Assembly (NCBI RefSeq): GCF_022174665.1 | Contig: NZ_CP076562.1 | Location: 684,001 to 748,000 of the forward strand | Origin: Eubacterium sp. MSJ-33 | GTDB lineage: Bacteria; Bacillota; Clostridia; Lachnospirales; Lachnospiraceae | DNA length: 64,000 nucleotides | Direction of reading: 5' to 3' | Shown here: piece by piece, positions 1-9,078 of the stretch | Layout of the letters: each line of letters starts with the position of its first letter | Numbering within the stretch: position 1 is the stretch's first letter | Notes under the pieces: generated by a model | Databases searched by the model: none | What the model saw: only the letters and a program-made list of their open reading frames with translations | What the model was told of the DNA's origin: nothing | Position numbers and translations under genes: made by a program

Positions 1-915
1 ACGGGTGCAGACCGGTTTTGTTGTCTCCGGCTCCACGGAACGAACAACCTTCTTTAACATCTCAATATGCTTCGGAGTAGAACCACAACATCCGCCAACA
101 GCCCTTGCTCCGGCTTCAACCAAGGCTCGGCCATACTCTGCAAAGGTCTCCGGTGTCATTGTATATTTCGTCTCACCATCGATCAGTTCCGGCATACCGT
201 TGTTCGGTTTTGCAAATACCGGAATCGTCGCATAGCGCACCATACGCTTAATCAGTGTTTCCATTTCCTTCGGTCCAGTAGAACAGTTGATGCCAACTGC
301 ATCCACACCAAGTGACTGTAATACGATTACAGATGCCTCCGGCGTGGAACCAAACAACGTCTTTCCATCGCTGTTAAAGGTCATGCTGACCATGATCGGC
401 AGATCACAGACCTCCTTGATTGCAATCACACACGCACGTGCTTCTGCAAGGCTCATCATCGTCTCTACAAAGAACAAATCCACACCCGCTTCCACAAGAA
501 TTTCTGCCTGTTCTTTATATACATCCACTAATTCCTCAAACGCCAGATCTCCAACCGGCTGAAGCTGTCTGCCGGTCATCGTCATATCTCCGGCAATAAA
601 TCCCCGGTGATTCTCCTGTTCAATTGCCGTCCGTGTCAGATTGACAAGCTGCATATTCATCTCATGAATGCTGTCTTCGAGATGATACTCCGCAAGCTTA
701 ATCCGGTTCGCGGTAAATGTCGGTGCAAGCAGAATATTTGTACCTGCCTGAATATATGCGCGCTGCAGCTTGATTAGGTGCTGTGGGTGCTCTAAAATCC
801 ATTTCTCCGGGCATACACCAACCGGCATACCCGCCTGCATCAGATTGCTGCCGGTTGCACCATCTAACATAACAATTCTCTCTTCAAATAATCTGCGAAA
901 AATTTTTCTATCCAT
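1..915 (-). CDS. Homocysteine S-methyltransferase (MetH N-terminal type), 3' end outside the window
   Basis: The 305 residues seen form a homocysteine-binding TIM barrel. It opens with the LDGATGSNL strand near residues 17-25 and ends with GGCCGSTP, whose adjacent cysteines bind zinc in this family together with an upstream cysteine (here in GINCSTG). The protein transfers a methyl group to homocysteine to make methionine. The frame runs off the left edge, so folate- and cobalamin-binding domains, as in full MetH, may follow. A stand-alone methyltransferase of the MmuM/BHMT kind is the alternative. The ATG lies 8 bp after the purine nucleoside phosphorylase stop, with a weak AGGG ribosome binding site inside that gene's end, so the two are probably cotranscribed. 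No SAM or cobalamin riboswitch is visible upstream. Confidence 0.85.
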   Translation of the reverse strand, partial: MDRKIFRRLFEERIVMLDGATGSNLMQAGMPVGVCPEKWILEHPQHLIKLQRAYIQAGTNILLAPTFTANRIKLAEYHLEDSIHEMNMQLVNLTRTAIEQENHRGFIAGDMTMTGRQLQPVGDLAFEELVDVYKEQAEILVEAGVDLFFVETMMSLAEARACVIAIKEVCDLPIMVSMTFNSDGKTLFGSTPEASVIVLQSLGVDAVGINCSTGPKEMETLIKRMVRYATIPVFAKPNNGMPELIDGETKYTMTPETFAEYGRALVEAGARAVGGCCGSTPKHIEMLKKVVRSVEPETTKPVCTR

Positions 916-923
916 CTTTTGTC

Positions 924-1754
924 TTACCCTATTTCTGCTATAAATTTATATATTAATGTTTGAAAATCCTGTGCTACTCTGTCCGCTGTTTCCTGCACTT
1001 CTTTATGGTTTAGTTCCACTTTGCTCATACCGGCAGCCATATTTGTCACACACGATACACCGACAACCCGCATTCCGGCATGTCTGGCTGCCATCGCCTC
1101 ACAGGCAGTACTCATTCCAACCAGATCCGCGCCAAGTGTCCGGAACATACGAATCTCCGCAGGTGTCTCATAATTCGGTCCGGTCGTCTGTAAATACACG
1201 CCCTCTTCAAGAGCAATCCTCTGTTTTTTTGCAACCGCTTCCATCTGTTCTCCAAGCTCTGTGTCATATACATGGCTCATATCCGGAAACCTTGTACCAA
1301 TTGAATCCAGGTTTGCACCAATCAATGGAGATGGCACAAATGATGTGATCTGATCTGTAATACGAACCAGAATTCCCGGTTTATATGACGCATTTATCCC
1401 GCCTGCCGCATTCGTTAAAATCAGGATTTTTGCTCCAAGCATCTGCATTACCCGCACCGGCATCACAACCTCCTGCATGGAATACCCTTCGTAATAATGC
1501 ACACGTCCTTTCATAATCAGCACCGGGCAGCCTTCCACCCTGCCAAGCATGAAACATCCATCATGCCCAGCCACAGTGGAAACCGGAAAATGTGGTATAT
1601 CCGCGTACGGAATTTTCGCATCAATCGTCAATTGATCCGCAAATTCACCCAGACCGGATCCTAAGGCCAAAGCAACTTTCGGTTGATACGGCAGCCGTGT
1701 CTGCACATATATACAAGCCTCCTGTAACTCCTTATAAGTAATTTTCTTTTTCAT
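924..1754 (-). CDS. punA: Purine nucleoside phosphorylase, trimeric PunA type
   Basis: This 276-residue cytosolic enzyme splits inosine, guanosine or their deoxy forms with phosphate into base and ribose-1-phosphate for purine salvage. Family motifs are in order: GSGLGEF at 32-38, GRVHYYEG at 83-90, NAAGGIN at 115-121, GPNYETPAEIR at 192-202 (Glu and Tyr of the base/ribose pocket), GMSTACEAMAARH at 213-225, and the base-contacting Asn in VTNMAAG at 237-243. The length is usual for the trimeric family. I chose the ATG at 1754 because a perfect AGGAGG sits 8 bp upstream; a longer in-frame start at 1781 lacks one. It follows the L,D-transpeptidase gene by 23 bp and precedes the homocysteine methyltransferase by 8 bp, suggesting one operon. 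Confidence 0.93.
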   Translation of the reverse strand: MKKKITYKELQEACIYVQTRLPYQPKVALALGSGLGEFADQLTIDAKIPYADIPHFPVSTVAGHDGCFMLGRVEGCPVLIMKGRVHYYEGYSMQEVVMPVRVMQMLGAKILILTNAAGGINASYKPGILVRITDQITSFVPSPLIGANLDSIGTRFPDMSHVYDTELGEQMEAVAKKQRIALEEGVYLQTTGPNYETPAEIRMFRTLGADLVGMSTACEAMAARHAGMRVVGVSCVTNMAAGMSKVELNHKEVQETADRVAQDFQTLIYKFIAEIG

Positions 1755-1777
1755 GTTGTATCCTCCTGCAAATCCAA

Positions 1778-3430
1778 TCATCTATTTACAAAAGTCACTT
1801 CATCCCTCCAATAACAGACTACCGGTAATCCGGCCTCCAAGTAATCATACAATTCACCAGCCTTCGATGGCGGCAGATTCACACAGCCATGTGATCCATT
1901 ATATGTATAGATTTCTCCGCCAAAGCTGCCTCTCCAGTTTGCATCATGCAATCCGATTCCACCGTTGAATGGCATCCAGTATGCGACCGGTGTCTCATAA
2001 TCAGCTCCGACTAAAGTAGCATTTCTTTCTTTATAGGTTATGCTGTATAAACCACCAGGTGTCTTATGTCCCGGTGTCTGACCTGTAACACAGTCACTAT
2101 CCCACTTCAATGTTCCATCCTGATAAAAATATACATGCTGGTTTGTAAGGTCGATTTCTACATAAGTAGAACCAATATCATTCTGTTTCGTATAAGCATA
2201 TCCGTGTCTGCTGCAGTTTAAGTCTTTTTCAAAACTCTTTTTTTCACTCAGAGCAGCATACAGTTCCTCTGTCTCCGCCTCTACATCAACTCTCCAGCCA
2301 TAATTTCTGCCATGTACCAGTATTGTCTTTTTATCATGTGTCACAAACTCACGATCCGTGTCCACTGTGGAGAACTGTTCTTTTAATTTTTCTACATATG
2401 CCTCGACATTACTCTTACTGATCCGGATTGATCCATCATCACTCACATATGCCATCTTCGTAAGCTCTTCCTTCGGGATTTCATATGTATAATCATCAAT
2501 ATGATACACTGCATCTATACTTATAAACGCATCCGCATTTTCCTTTGCGCGCAGAATGCTTTCCGAATCTGTAAGTACATGTGCCGGGACATAACAATCC
2601 TCCTGTGCCACATCAAAAGTTTCTTCATAATTTTTTAATGCATTTGTCAATTTGTCATACAATTTCTCTGTATCGATTCTGGTTCCGGTCTCGTCCGGAA
2701 TAATCTTTGCCTCTCCATCCTGTAATACAACTTTTGCATTTCTTGATTCCACCATAGACGTCTCATCCAGTGCCGGGCATTCTGTCAGACAATCTTTCAG
2801 TTTCTGTTCATCACAGACAACTGTATAACCAATTTTATAGTCATATTTGCGGAAGCAGTCTGCAAACCACATAAACGGTGTATTTTTTTTTAACAACGAC
2901 TGCACAGTATCCGTCAATTCGACCGTTGAATCTCCATCTCCAACCGCAAAATGAAATTCTGCATTTTTGAATTTGATATCAAGATTATATTTTTCTGCAT
3001 CTGCCAGTAACAATTCCCGTGTCTTTTTTACAGATCTTCCGGATACATCAATTCCATTGATGTATGTCATTGTTCCAAAATGATTCATATGGAAAATCAC
3101 GCCACCGAAGTAAACAACAAATAACGAAAGAACGGTAATGACTGTAATTTTCTTCGTCAGCTTTTTTCTCCGTTTCTGTCGATAGATTGAAGGATCTATA
3201 AATGGGTCCGTCTCATACAGGCTGACAGATTCTTCCTTTTTTTCTGCCCCATCTTCTTTTTCGTTTTCCGGTTTCATCTCTGCAGAATCTGTTTTTTCCT
3301 CTGTCCCTGTATGTGTCTCAGATTCCGTATTCTCTTCAGCTGCTGTTATAGCCTCTGTTTTATCCGTATCTTTTTTTGTTTCAATTTCCGATTCCTGTTT
3401 TTTATTTTTTTCGTCTCTTCCCCTGCTCAT
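1778..3430 (-). CDS. Membrane-anchored L,D-transpeptidase (YkuD domain)
   Basis: This 550-residue protein probably makes 3-3 peptidoglycan cross-links or attaches proteins to the wall on the outer face of the membrane. The first ~75 residues are a Glu/Lys/Thr-rich, probably disordered cytoplasmic tail. One membrane segment follows near 96-114, then a long extracellular region resembling the peptidoglycan-binding repeats found before YkuD domains. The C-terminal ~125 residues are the YkuD catalytic domain, ending in SHGCVNLP with the nucleophilic Cys near 516. The ATG at 3430 has AAAGGATG upstream and is preferred over the in-frame ATG at 3463. The acidic tail is longer than in simple YkuD proteins. 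Substrate preference cannot be read from sequence. Confidence 0.88.
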   Translation of the reverse strand: MSRGRDEKNKKQESEIETKKDTDKTEAITAAEENTESETHTGTEEKTDSAEMKPENEKEDGAEKKEESVSLYETDPFIDPSIYRQKRRKKLTKKITVITVLSLFVVYFGGVIFHMNHFGTMTYINGIDVSGRSVKKTRELLLADAEKYNLDIKFKNAEFHFAVGDGDSTVELTDTVQSLLKKNTPFMWFADCFRKYDYKIGYTVVCDEQKLKDCLTECPALDETSMVESRNAKVVLQDGEAKIIPDETGTRIDTEKLYDKLTNALKNYEETFDVAQEDCYVPAHVLTDSESILRAKENADAFISIDAVYHIDDYTYEIPKEELTKMAYVSDDGSIRISKSNVEAYVEKLKEQFSTVDTDREFVTHDKKTILVHGRNYGWRVDVEAETEELYAALSEKKSFEKDLNCSRHGYAYTKQNDIGSTYVEIDLTNQHVYFYQDGTLKWDSDCVTGQTPGHKTPGGLYSITYKERNATLVGADYETPVAYWMPFNGGIGLHDANWRGSFGGEIYTYNGSHGCVNLPPSKAGELYDYLEAGLPVVCYWRDEVTFVNR

Positions 3431-3489
3431 ATTTACATCCTTTTTATTTATTATACAGAACACCCCTTCTGTACTATTTATCTGTTGGT

Positions 3490-3518
3490 ATCATATCCCA
3501 TAGTCATCATGATTGCAA
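3490..3518 (-). promoter_or_regulatory. Sigma-A type promoter for the L,D-transpeptidase gene
   Basis: On the minus strand TTGCAA (3518-3513) and TATGAT (3495-3490) are separated by 17 bp. The site is about 60 bp upstream of the start, in the gap after the metallophosphoesterase gene, so the transpeptidase-punA-methyltransferase group may be transcribed separately from the genes before it. Inferred from consensus match only. Confidence 0.5.
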
Positions 3519-3555
3519 CTAAATGCCGAAAAAATGCTGTTTTGATACAACTAAT

Positions 3556-4359
3556 TTACATATTATTTACATGTATCACAACCATCTCCGGCGGATTGTT
3601 GATTCGAACATGAATCGAATGCATGCCACAACCACTGGTGACTATCATCCTGGTTGTATGCATTTTATTCTCGTAAACTCCATAATCGTATTTCGGGAAC
3701 GGATGAAGCCGTGGCGAAACCACCCCGCCAAGTCCCGGTAAACGTATCATCCCGCCATGGTTATGCCCCGACAGAATAATATCCGGATTCTGTCTGCAAT
3801 ACGCACGGAAATAATCTGGATTATGTGCCAGCAGAATATTACAGTATTCCGACTGTAATGGTTTAATCATAGATGTCAGTGTATCAGTGCGGAGAGGTTT
3901 TTTTACAATTCTCTTATAATATCCTCTCGGAAGATCCAACCCGGTAATACATAAATTCCACGCTTCTAATACAATGCTGTCATTTACAAGCATATGAAGA
4001 TCTTTCATATTCCGCAGGTTCTGTACATACATATCCCACAGACCCTCCGTTTCACGCACATCTTCCGCAAGTCCACGTTCATGGTTGCCATATGCATAAT
4101 AAACAGGTGCAATCTCCGTCATCTTCTGAATCGTTTCCGCAGTTGAAAGATTATTTTCTGCTTCGCTCTTCCGACAGACAATCATATCTCCGGGAAGCAG
4201 GATTATATCCGGCTGCTCTTTCTTTATTGCCGCAAGAAGCTCCGTGTTTCCGATTCCATACACCTGATTATGCAGATCCGCAATCATGACTATCTGAAGC
4301 GGCCTGCTTATTTTTTTATTGATAAAATTGTATCTCGTAATTTGAAACTTTTTACTCAT
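3556..4359 (-). CDS. Calcineurin-like metallophosphoesterase (YkuE/YaeI-like)
   Basis: The 267-residue protein has all metal-binding motifs of the family: ADLH at 27-30, PGDM near 56-59, GNHE at 91-94, a single His in LAHNPDYF, and SGHNHGG. Relatives include UDP-2,3-diacylglucosamine pyrophosphatase-like and other envelope-linked phosphohydrolases, but the substrate is unknown here. I see no signal peptide or membrane segment, unlike YkuE, so a cytoplasmic or peripheral location is likely. It starts 24 bp after the D-alanyl-D-alanine carboxypeptidase stop and probably shares its transcript. Confidence 0.85.
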   Translation of the reverse strand: MSKKFQITRYNFINKKISRPLQIVMIADLHNQVYGIGNTELLAAIKKEQPDIILLPGDMIVCRKSEAENNLSTAETIQKMTEIAPVYYAYGNHERGLAEDVRETEGLWDMYVQNLRNMKDLHMLVNDSIVLEAWNLCITGLDLPRGYYKRIVKKPLRTDTLTSMIKPLQSEYCNILLAHNPDYFRAYCRQNPDIILSGHNHGGMIRLPGLGGVVSPRLHPFPKYDYGVYENKMHTTRMIVTSGCGMHSIHVRINNPPEMVVIHVNNM

Positions 4360-4383
4360 AGTCTGATTATACTCTATCTTTAT

Positions 4384-5628
4384 CTATTTCGCCATAAATA
4401 TTCTTCCGGCAATTTCCGTAAGGCTGTATTTCATATCCAGTTTAGGAACTGTCTGCTCTGCATACAAAACTACCTCACTGATACAATTGCCATTATACAA
4501 ATACTGAACTACCCCAACGGCATCTCCCTCCCGGATTGGAGCTTTTAAATTCTCGTATGCAATGACCTGTTTTTCTATCTGATCCGGATTGATAGCTGCA
4601 AGCGTAATCGTATGTTGCTCTACCGGTTTGACCGCCACAGATTTACTGGTACCCTTCTGTACCGGTATATACAATGTTTCCGGAAGCACATCCATATCCA
4701 CATAAGACCTGCACTGGGCAAACCCATAATCCAATAACTTCATCGCCTCACTGTTTCGTATTTCCTTCGTATCTGCTCCCATAACAACGGCAATCAGGGT
4801 GACCCCGTCTCTTGTAGCTGTAGCTGACATACAATATTTTGCCTGCGATGTATAACCTGTCTTTAATCCATTGGCTCCGGTATACAGATTCAGGAATTTG
4901 TTTGTATTTGCAAGATCAAATCGTGATTCCCCGCGCCTTGTTTTATGAGTTATGGAATCCATCCAGATGGTTGAATATGTAAGAATGTCCGGATGATACA
5001 AAAGCAGTTGTCTTGACATAATTGCGATATCACGCGCCGAGGTCAGATGTGTCTCTACTTCCAGGCCACAGGCATTGTCAAAATGTGTATGCTCCATGCC
5101 TAATTCCTTTGCCCGATCATTCATCTTTTGAACAAACGCCGTTTCGGATCCAGCCAGATGTTCCGCCATCGCAACCGCAGCATCATTGCCAGATGCAACC
5201 TCAATACATTTTATCATATCCTGCACAGTCTGCTCTTCTCCTGCCTCAAAAAAGCATTGAGATCCTCCCATAGATGCAGCGTGTTCTGTAACAACAACCG
5301 TATCTTCCAACGTGATATCTCCCCGCTCCAACGCCTCAAAAATCAGCAGCAATGTCATAATTTTTGTCACAGATGCCGGGCGCAGCATCTCATCTGCATT
5401 TTTCTCATAGAGTACGGTTCCACTTTCCAATTCCATCAAAAGAACTGATTTTGACCGGATGGAAAGCGGATCATCCGCTGTTTCCCCCGCGATTGTCTCT
5501 ACCGTTTCCCTCTTTTCATTTTCTGTATCTGTCTCTGCAGCCGTCTCCACCAGTTCATCTGCCCGTACCGTCACGAAACTTCCAACCACAAACACCAAAG
5601 TCATAATTATCAATATAACTTTCTTCAT
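4384..5628 (-). CDS. D-alanyl-D-alanine carboxypeptidase (PBP5/DacF family)
   Basis: This 414-residue secreted penicillin-binding protein trims the terminal D-Ala from peptidoglycan pentapeptides outside the membrane. Residues 1-23 form a signal peptide (MKKVILII... ending VRA). The active-site set is SVTK at 86-89 with the acylated serine, SGN at 146-148 and KTG at 256-258, followed by the beta-rich C-terminal domain of the S11 family. The ATG at 5628 is preferred: AAAGGAG lies 5 bp before it, whereas the in-frame GTG at 5634 overlaps that site. The gene diverges from asnB. A second S11 paralogue is at 9064-10224; vegetative versus sporulation roles cannot be assigned from sequence alone. 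Confidence 0.92.
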   Translation of the reverse strand: MKKVILIIMTLVFVVGSFVTVRADELVETAAETDTENEKRETVETIAGETADDPLSIRSKSVLLMELESGTVLYEKNADEMLRPASVTKIMTLLLIFEALERGDITLEDTVVVTEHAASMGGSQCFFEAGEEQTVQDMIKCIEVASGNDAAVAMAEHLAGSETAFVQKMNDRAKELGMEHTHFDNACGLEVETHLTSARDIAIMSRQLLLYHPDILTYSTIWMDSITHKTRRGESRFDLANTNKFLNLYTGANGLKTGYTSQAKYCMSATATRDGVTLIAVVMGADTKEIRNSEAMKLLDYGFAQCRSYVDMDVLPETLYIPVQKGTSKSVAVKPVEQHTITLAAINPDQIEKQVIAYENLKAPIREGDAVGVVQYLYNGNCISEVVLYAEQTVPKLDMKYSLTEIAGRIFMAK

Positions 5629-5731
5629 TTCCACTCCTTTTATAATTTTTGTCTTCTTCCAATTTGTACATTATACGAAACAACCTTACAGAAAATGAAT
5701 ATAATAAGAAAAAGTGTGAAGGAGCATCTGT

Positions 5732-7570
5732 ATGTGTGGTATTGCGGGATACTTTAACCCAAAACAAAACTATGCGGAAAATCCAAAACAAAACTTCCAT
5801 ACACTTTCCAACATGATCAATACAATGAATCATCGCGGTCCCGACACGTATGGTCATAAAATTATAAATTCCTGTTGCCTTGCACACACGCGTCTGTCTA
5901 TTATTGATCTCGAAAACGGAAGACAGCCTATGGCTTATAAAAGAGATGAAAACACTTACTATATTGTATACAATGGTGAAATCTACAACTATAAAGAAGT
6001 AAAAAAACAACTGCTCGAAAAAAACTATACGTTCCACACGAATTCCGATACAGAAGTCATTGTTGCTGCCTTCTGCCACTACGGTCCTGAATTTGTCAGA
6101 GAATTAAATGGTATTTTTGCAATCGCCATTTATGACAGCATGCGAAATACCCTTTACCTCTACCGGGACCGTTTTGGTGTCAAACCACTATATTATACCA
6201 AAACCGGTGATACGCTCGTATTTGCCTCGCGGATTGATACTCTGTTTGAATATCCCCGCGTGCGTCCATGTATTGACATGAACAGTTTAAACGAAATCTT
6301 CTCTCTTGGTCCTGCCAAGACCTACGGAAAGGGTGTATTTTCAGGAATCAAAGAAATCAAACCCGGTGAATATCTGACCTATACGCCACAATACATGTCA
6401 GCCAGATTATATTACCGTATTGAGAGTCATCCCCATACCGACAGCTATGAAGAAACAATTGAAAAAACATCTTATCTTCTGGAAGACAGTGTACGGATGC
6501 AGATGGTATCCGATGTTCCGATCTCTACACTGCTTTCCGGTGGGGTTGATTCCTCTTATGTATCTGCCGTATGCAGGCATTTCCTGCCAAAAGATACCCC
6601 ACTTACCACCTACTCCTTTGATTATACGGATAACGCTGTCTATTTTCAGTCAAACAGCTTCCAGCCAAGCGAAGACCGCCCTTATGTCGACATCATGAAA
6701 GATTACCTGAAATCCGACCATATCTATCTGACCTGCTCCTACACCAAGCTTGCAGATCTTCTTGAGGCGTCCGTTGACAGCCGATGTCTTCCAACTATGG
6801 CAGATGTAGACTCTTCTCTGCTTTACTTCTGTGGGGAAGTTTCCAAACATCATAAAGTCACCCTGACCGGAGAATGTGCCGATGAAATCTTCGGCGGTTA
6901 TCCATGGTTTCACCGGGATGCCATGCTGCAATCAAACACCTTCCCCTGGACAATGGATATCTCATTCCGTAAATCCCTGCTCCATCCGGAATTTGCAGCC
7001 AGTATGCAGATGGAAAAATATATTGACCGCGCATATCGCACAACTTTATCCGAAGTAGATATCCTGCCGGAAGAATCACCGATTGATACAAAAAAACGTC
7101 AGATTGCATATCTGAACATCCGCTGGTTCATGCAGACGCTCCTTGATCGTATGGATCGGACTTCTATGCAGCATGGACTTGAAGCGAGAGTTCCTTTTGC
7201 TGATTATCGCGTCATCGACTATGTATTTAATGTTCCATGGAGCATCAAATCCAAAGATGGAATTCCGAAGAGTCTGCTTCGCACCTGTGCAGCAAAATAT
7301 CTTCCGGATACAATTATGAACCGTCCAAAGAGTCCGTATCCGAAAACATATCATCCGGAATATGAACACGTCCTCGCCAGCCGTCTGCGGGAAGTAATCA
7401 CAGATACCGCTTCTCCACTCCGCAGCTACCTGAACATTCCTGCTGTCCTGAAATTCCTGGATGAGCCAAAGGAATACGGAAAACCATGGTTCGGACAGCT
7501 CATGGCCGGTCCACAGATGATCGCGTATCTGCTTCAAGTCGACTACTGGATGCGGAAATACATGCTATAA
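5732..7570 (+). CDS. asnB: Asparagine synthase, glutamine-hydrolysing (AsnB)
   Basis: This 612-residue cytosolic enzyme makes asparagine from aspartate, ATP and glutamine. The N-terminal class II glutamine amidotransferase domain (about 1-210) begins MCGIAGY with Cys2 as nucleophile after Met removal, and has the RGPDTYG and YNGEIYNY glutamine-site motifs. The C-terminal synthetase domain carries the PP-loop SGGVDSS near 268-274. AAGGAG lies 7 bp upstream of the ATG. A TATAAT at 5700-5705 lies in the divergent gap from dacF, but its -35 is weak. The gene stands alone and ends in a strong bidirectional hairpin. Length and motifs are normal. Confidence 0.95.
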   Translation: MCGIAGYFNPKQNYAENPKQNFHTLSNMINTMNHRGPDTYGHKIINSCCLAHTRLSIIDLENGRQPMAYKRDENTYYIVYNGEIYNYKEVKKQLLEKNYTFHTNSDTEVIVAAFCHYGPEFVRELNGIFAIAIYDSMRNTLYLYRDRFGVKPLYYTKTGDTLVFASRIDTLFEYPRVRPCIDMNSLNEIFSLGPAKTYGKGVFSGIKEIKPGEYLTYTPQYMSARLYYRIESHPHTDSYEETIEKTSYLLEDSVRMQMVSDVPISTLLSGGVDSSYVSAVCRHFLPKDTPLTTYSFDYTDNAVYFQSNSFQPSEDRPYVDIMKDYLKSDHIYLTCSYTKLADLLEASVDSRCLPTMADVDSSLLYFCGEVSKHHKVTLTGECADEIFGGYPWFHRDAMLQSNTFPWTMDISFRKSLLHPEFAASMQMEKYIDRAYRTTLSEVDILPEESPIDTKKRQIAYLNIRWFMQTLLDRMDRTSMQHGLEARVPFADYRVIDYVFNVPWSIKSKDGIPKSLLRTCAAKYLPDTIMNRPKSPYPKTYHPEYEHVLASRLREVITDTASPLRSYLNIPAVLKFLDEPKEYGKPWFGQLMAGPQMIAYLLQVDYWMRKYML

Positions 7571-7597
7571 CGTCCGTCTTCCTATATTAATCAATAT

Positions 7598-7638
7598 AAA
7601 AAGCAAGCACTATCGGAAATATACGTGCTTGCTTTTTT
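7598..7638. terminator. Bidirectional intrinsic terminator between asnB and dpaB
   Basis: AAAAAGCAAGCAC (7598-7610) pairs perfectly with GTGCTTGCTTTTT (7625-7637), giving a 13-bp stem with A-run and T-run on the two sides. It can stop transcription of convergent asnB and dpaB. Confidence 0.85.
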
Positions 7639-7646
7639 CATATTCT

Positions 7647-8222
7647 CTATAATAATACCGGCTGAATCTGTTCATTCGCCAGTGCATATTCTACTGTCTC
7701 TGCAATCTTTGTCATATCCGCCACGCAGGAATTTGGTTTTTTCACTGCATCATCCTGACCAAACGGGACAAAATAGATATGTTTCATCACCATCAGTCGT
7801 CCAATGTTCTGTAAATTTATTCCAAGTGCATCATTTGTAGAAATTGCAATGATTACCGGACGTCCGTTTCGAAGATGCGACTTCGCAGCCATCAAAACAG
7901 GAGTATCCGTAATTCCATTTGCGAGTTTTGCTGCTGTATTTCCTGTACAGGGTGCAATCACTAACGCGTCAAATAATTTCTTCGGTCCAATCGGTTCCGC
8001 TCCCTGTATCGTATGAATTGCTTTTTTTCCTGTGATAGCTTCGATTTCCCGCACAAAGCCTTCCGCCTCTGCAAAACGCGTATCCAATTCATAGGCATGC
8101 TGTGAAAAAATCGGCGTTATACCAGATACTTCATCCCGTAGAAGCTCTATCTGTTTTTTTATCTTGTCGAAGGTACAAAATGATCCGGTGATTGCAAATC
8201 CCAGATTACAGTCTGCTCGCAT
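7647..8222 (-). CDS. dpaB: Dipicolinate synthase subunit B (SpoVFB)
   Basis: This 191-residue flavoprotein-fold subunit works with DpaA to oxidise dihydroxy-tetrahydrodipicolinate to dipicolinic acid in the mother cell during sporulation. Dipicolinate is then packed with calcium in the spore core for heat resistance. The family signature is visible: GFAITGSFCTFDK at 8-20, then the flavin-type phosphate loop and IAPCTGNTAAKLANGITDTPVLMAAKSHLR across the middle. Length matches the ~200 residues usual for the family. It follows dpaA by 17 bp, the standard two-gene order. Confidence 0.93.
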   Translation of the reverse strand: MRADCNLGFAITGSFCTFDKIKKQIELLRDEVSGITPIFSQHAYELDTRFAEAEGFVREIEAITGKKAIHTIQGAEPIGPKKLFDALVIAPCTGNTAAKLANGITDTPVLMAAKSHLRNGRPVIIAISTNDALGINLQNIGRLMVMKHIYFVPFGQDDAVKKPNSCVADMTKIAETVEYALANEQIQPVLL

Positions 8223-8239
8223 ACCCTGGGCTCCTTTTT

Positions 8240-9022
8240 TTATTCTGAAGGAGTCTCCATGGCAAATTCATGCTCATAAATACCGGAAGCAATCACACGT
8301 CCCGCTTCCTTCGGATATAATTTCCCCGGAATCCCCAGATACAGATCCGCACGTATCCCATGCGCCCTACAGTATCCAAAGTCTGTACCACCCGGACTTG
8401 ATGCAATATCATAGATGAGAATCGTCTCTGAAAATTTCTGCAGATGTGCTGGATCCAGCACCAGGGCAGGTATTGTATTAAATACATAGCTATACTTGTC
8501 ATACGCGTACCGTTCCCACTGCATAAGATTCAAGTATCCATACCCATGCCGTTCAAGTTCCGGTTTCAGCTCTTTTCGTCTCACTGCAACATCCACATTT
8601 GCTCCTGCGTATACAAGTGCATCCGCGATTGCCTTACCGCAATGTCCATATCCAAGAACCAGGCAATGACTCTCGAATAATACAGCATCTCTTCCTGCAA
8701 TCGTTAAAATCCCCTGCGCTGTCAATACCGCATTCTCTGTAACGAGCTTTTCCAATTTTAGATAGGCTTTACAGGTAATATTCTTTTCAGCCATCTTCTC
8801 CAGACATTTCTTTGACAAAATCCCATAATACAGGATATGACTGTCCGTTACATAATTGCAAAGTGCATCCTCCTCTGACTCAGACAGCTTCGGAGAGGTT
8901 ATGATATATGCATCCGCAATCATTTCTTCCGGGTTCTCATACACATCATATCCAAGATTATAAAAATATCCGGCAACACTTTCCATCCGCGGATCGTGCC
9001 CAAAAATAATGATATCCCGCAT
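8240..9022 (-). CDS. dpaA: Dipicolinate synthase subunit A (SpoVFA)
   Basis: This 260-residue protein is the NAD(P)-binding partner of DpaB in dipicolinic acid synthesis. It opens with a short Rossmann-like region (IIIFGHDPRM) and has a second dinucleotide-binding motif, VLGYGHCGKAIADAL, in the middle, typical of SpoVFA. The start MRDIIIF at 9022 has AGGAGG 12 bp upstream. An in-frame ATG at 9034 directly abuts that site and is too close to use it. A sigma-K-like promoter lies just upstream at 9051-9078. Together with spoIVA this is strong evidence for a spore former. Confidence 0.92.
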   Translation of the reverse strand: MRDIIIFGHDPRMESVAGYFYNLGYDVYENPEEMIADAYIITSPKLSESEEDALCNYVTDSHILYYGILSKKCLEKMAEKNITCKAYLKLEKLVTENAVLTAQGILTIAGRDAVLFESHCLVLGYGHCGKAIADALVYAGANVDVAVRRKELKPELERHGYGYLNLMQWERYAYDKYSYVFNTIPALVLDPAHLQKFSETILIYDIASSPGGTDFGYCRAHGIRADLYLGIPGKLYPKEAGRVIASGIYEHEFAMETPSE

Positions 9023-9050
9023 AATCTGCCACATCCTCCTTACGATACTC

Positions 9051-9078
9051 TATTATATGCATATCAGTAAAAAAATGT
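9051..9078 (-). promoter_or_regulatory. Candidate sigma-K promoter for dpaAB
   Basis: On the minus strand an AC dinucleotide (9078-9077), a 17-bp spacer and CATATAATA (9059-9051) match the known sigma-K pattern AC-N16/17-CATANNNTA. The -10 fits every fixed position. dpaAB (spoVF) is a classical sigma-K target in Bacillus, so context supports it, but the motif is short. A start near 9043 would leave a leader of about 20 nt carrying the AGGAGG. Confidence 0.45.

Noticed and set aside
916..923. SAM or cobalamin riboswitch before the homocysteine methyltransferase
   Set aside because: Only 8 bp separate it from the upstream gene, leaving no room for an aptamer.
5555..6079. 174-residue frame antisense to asnB
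   Set aside because: It is a shadow of the asnB and dacF coding frames with no ribosome binding site or known family.
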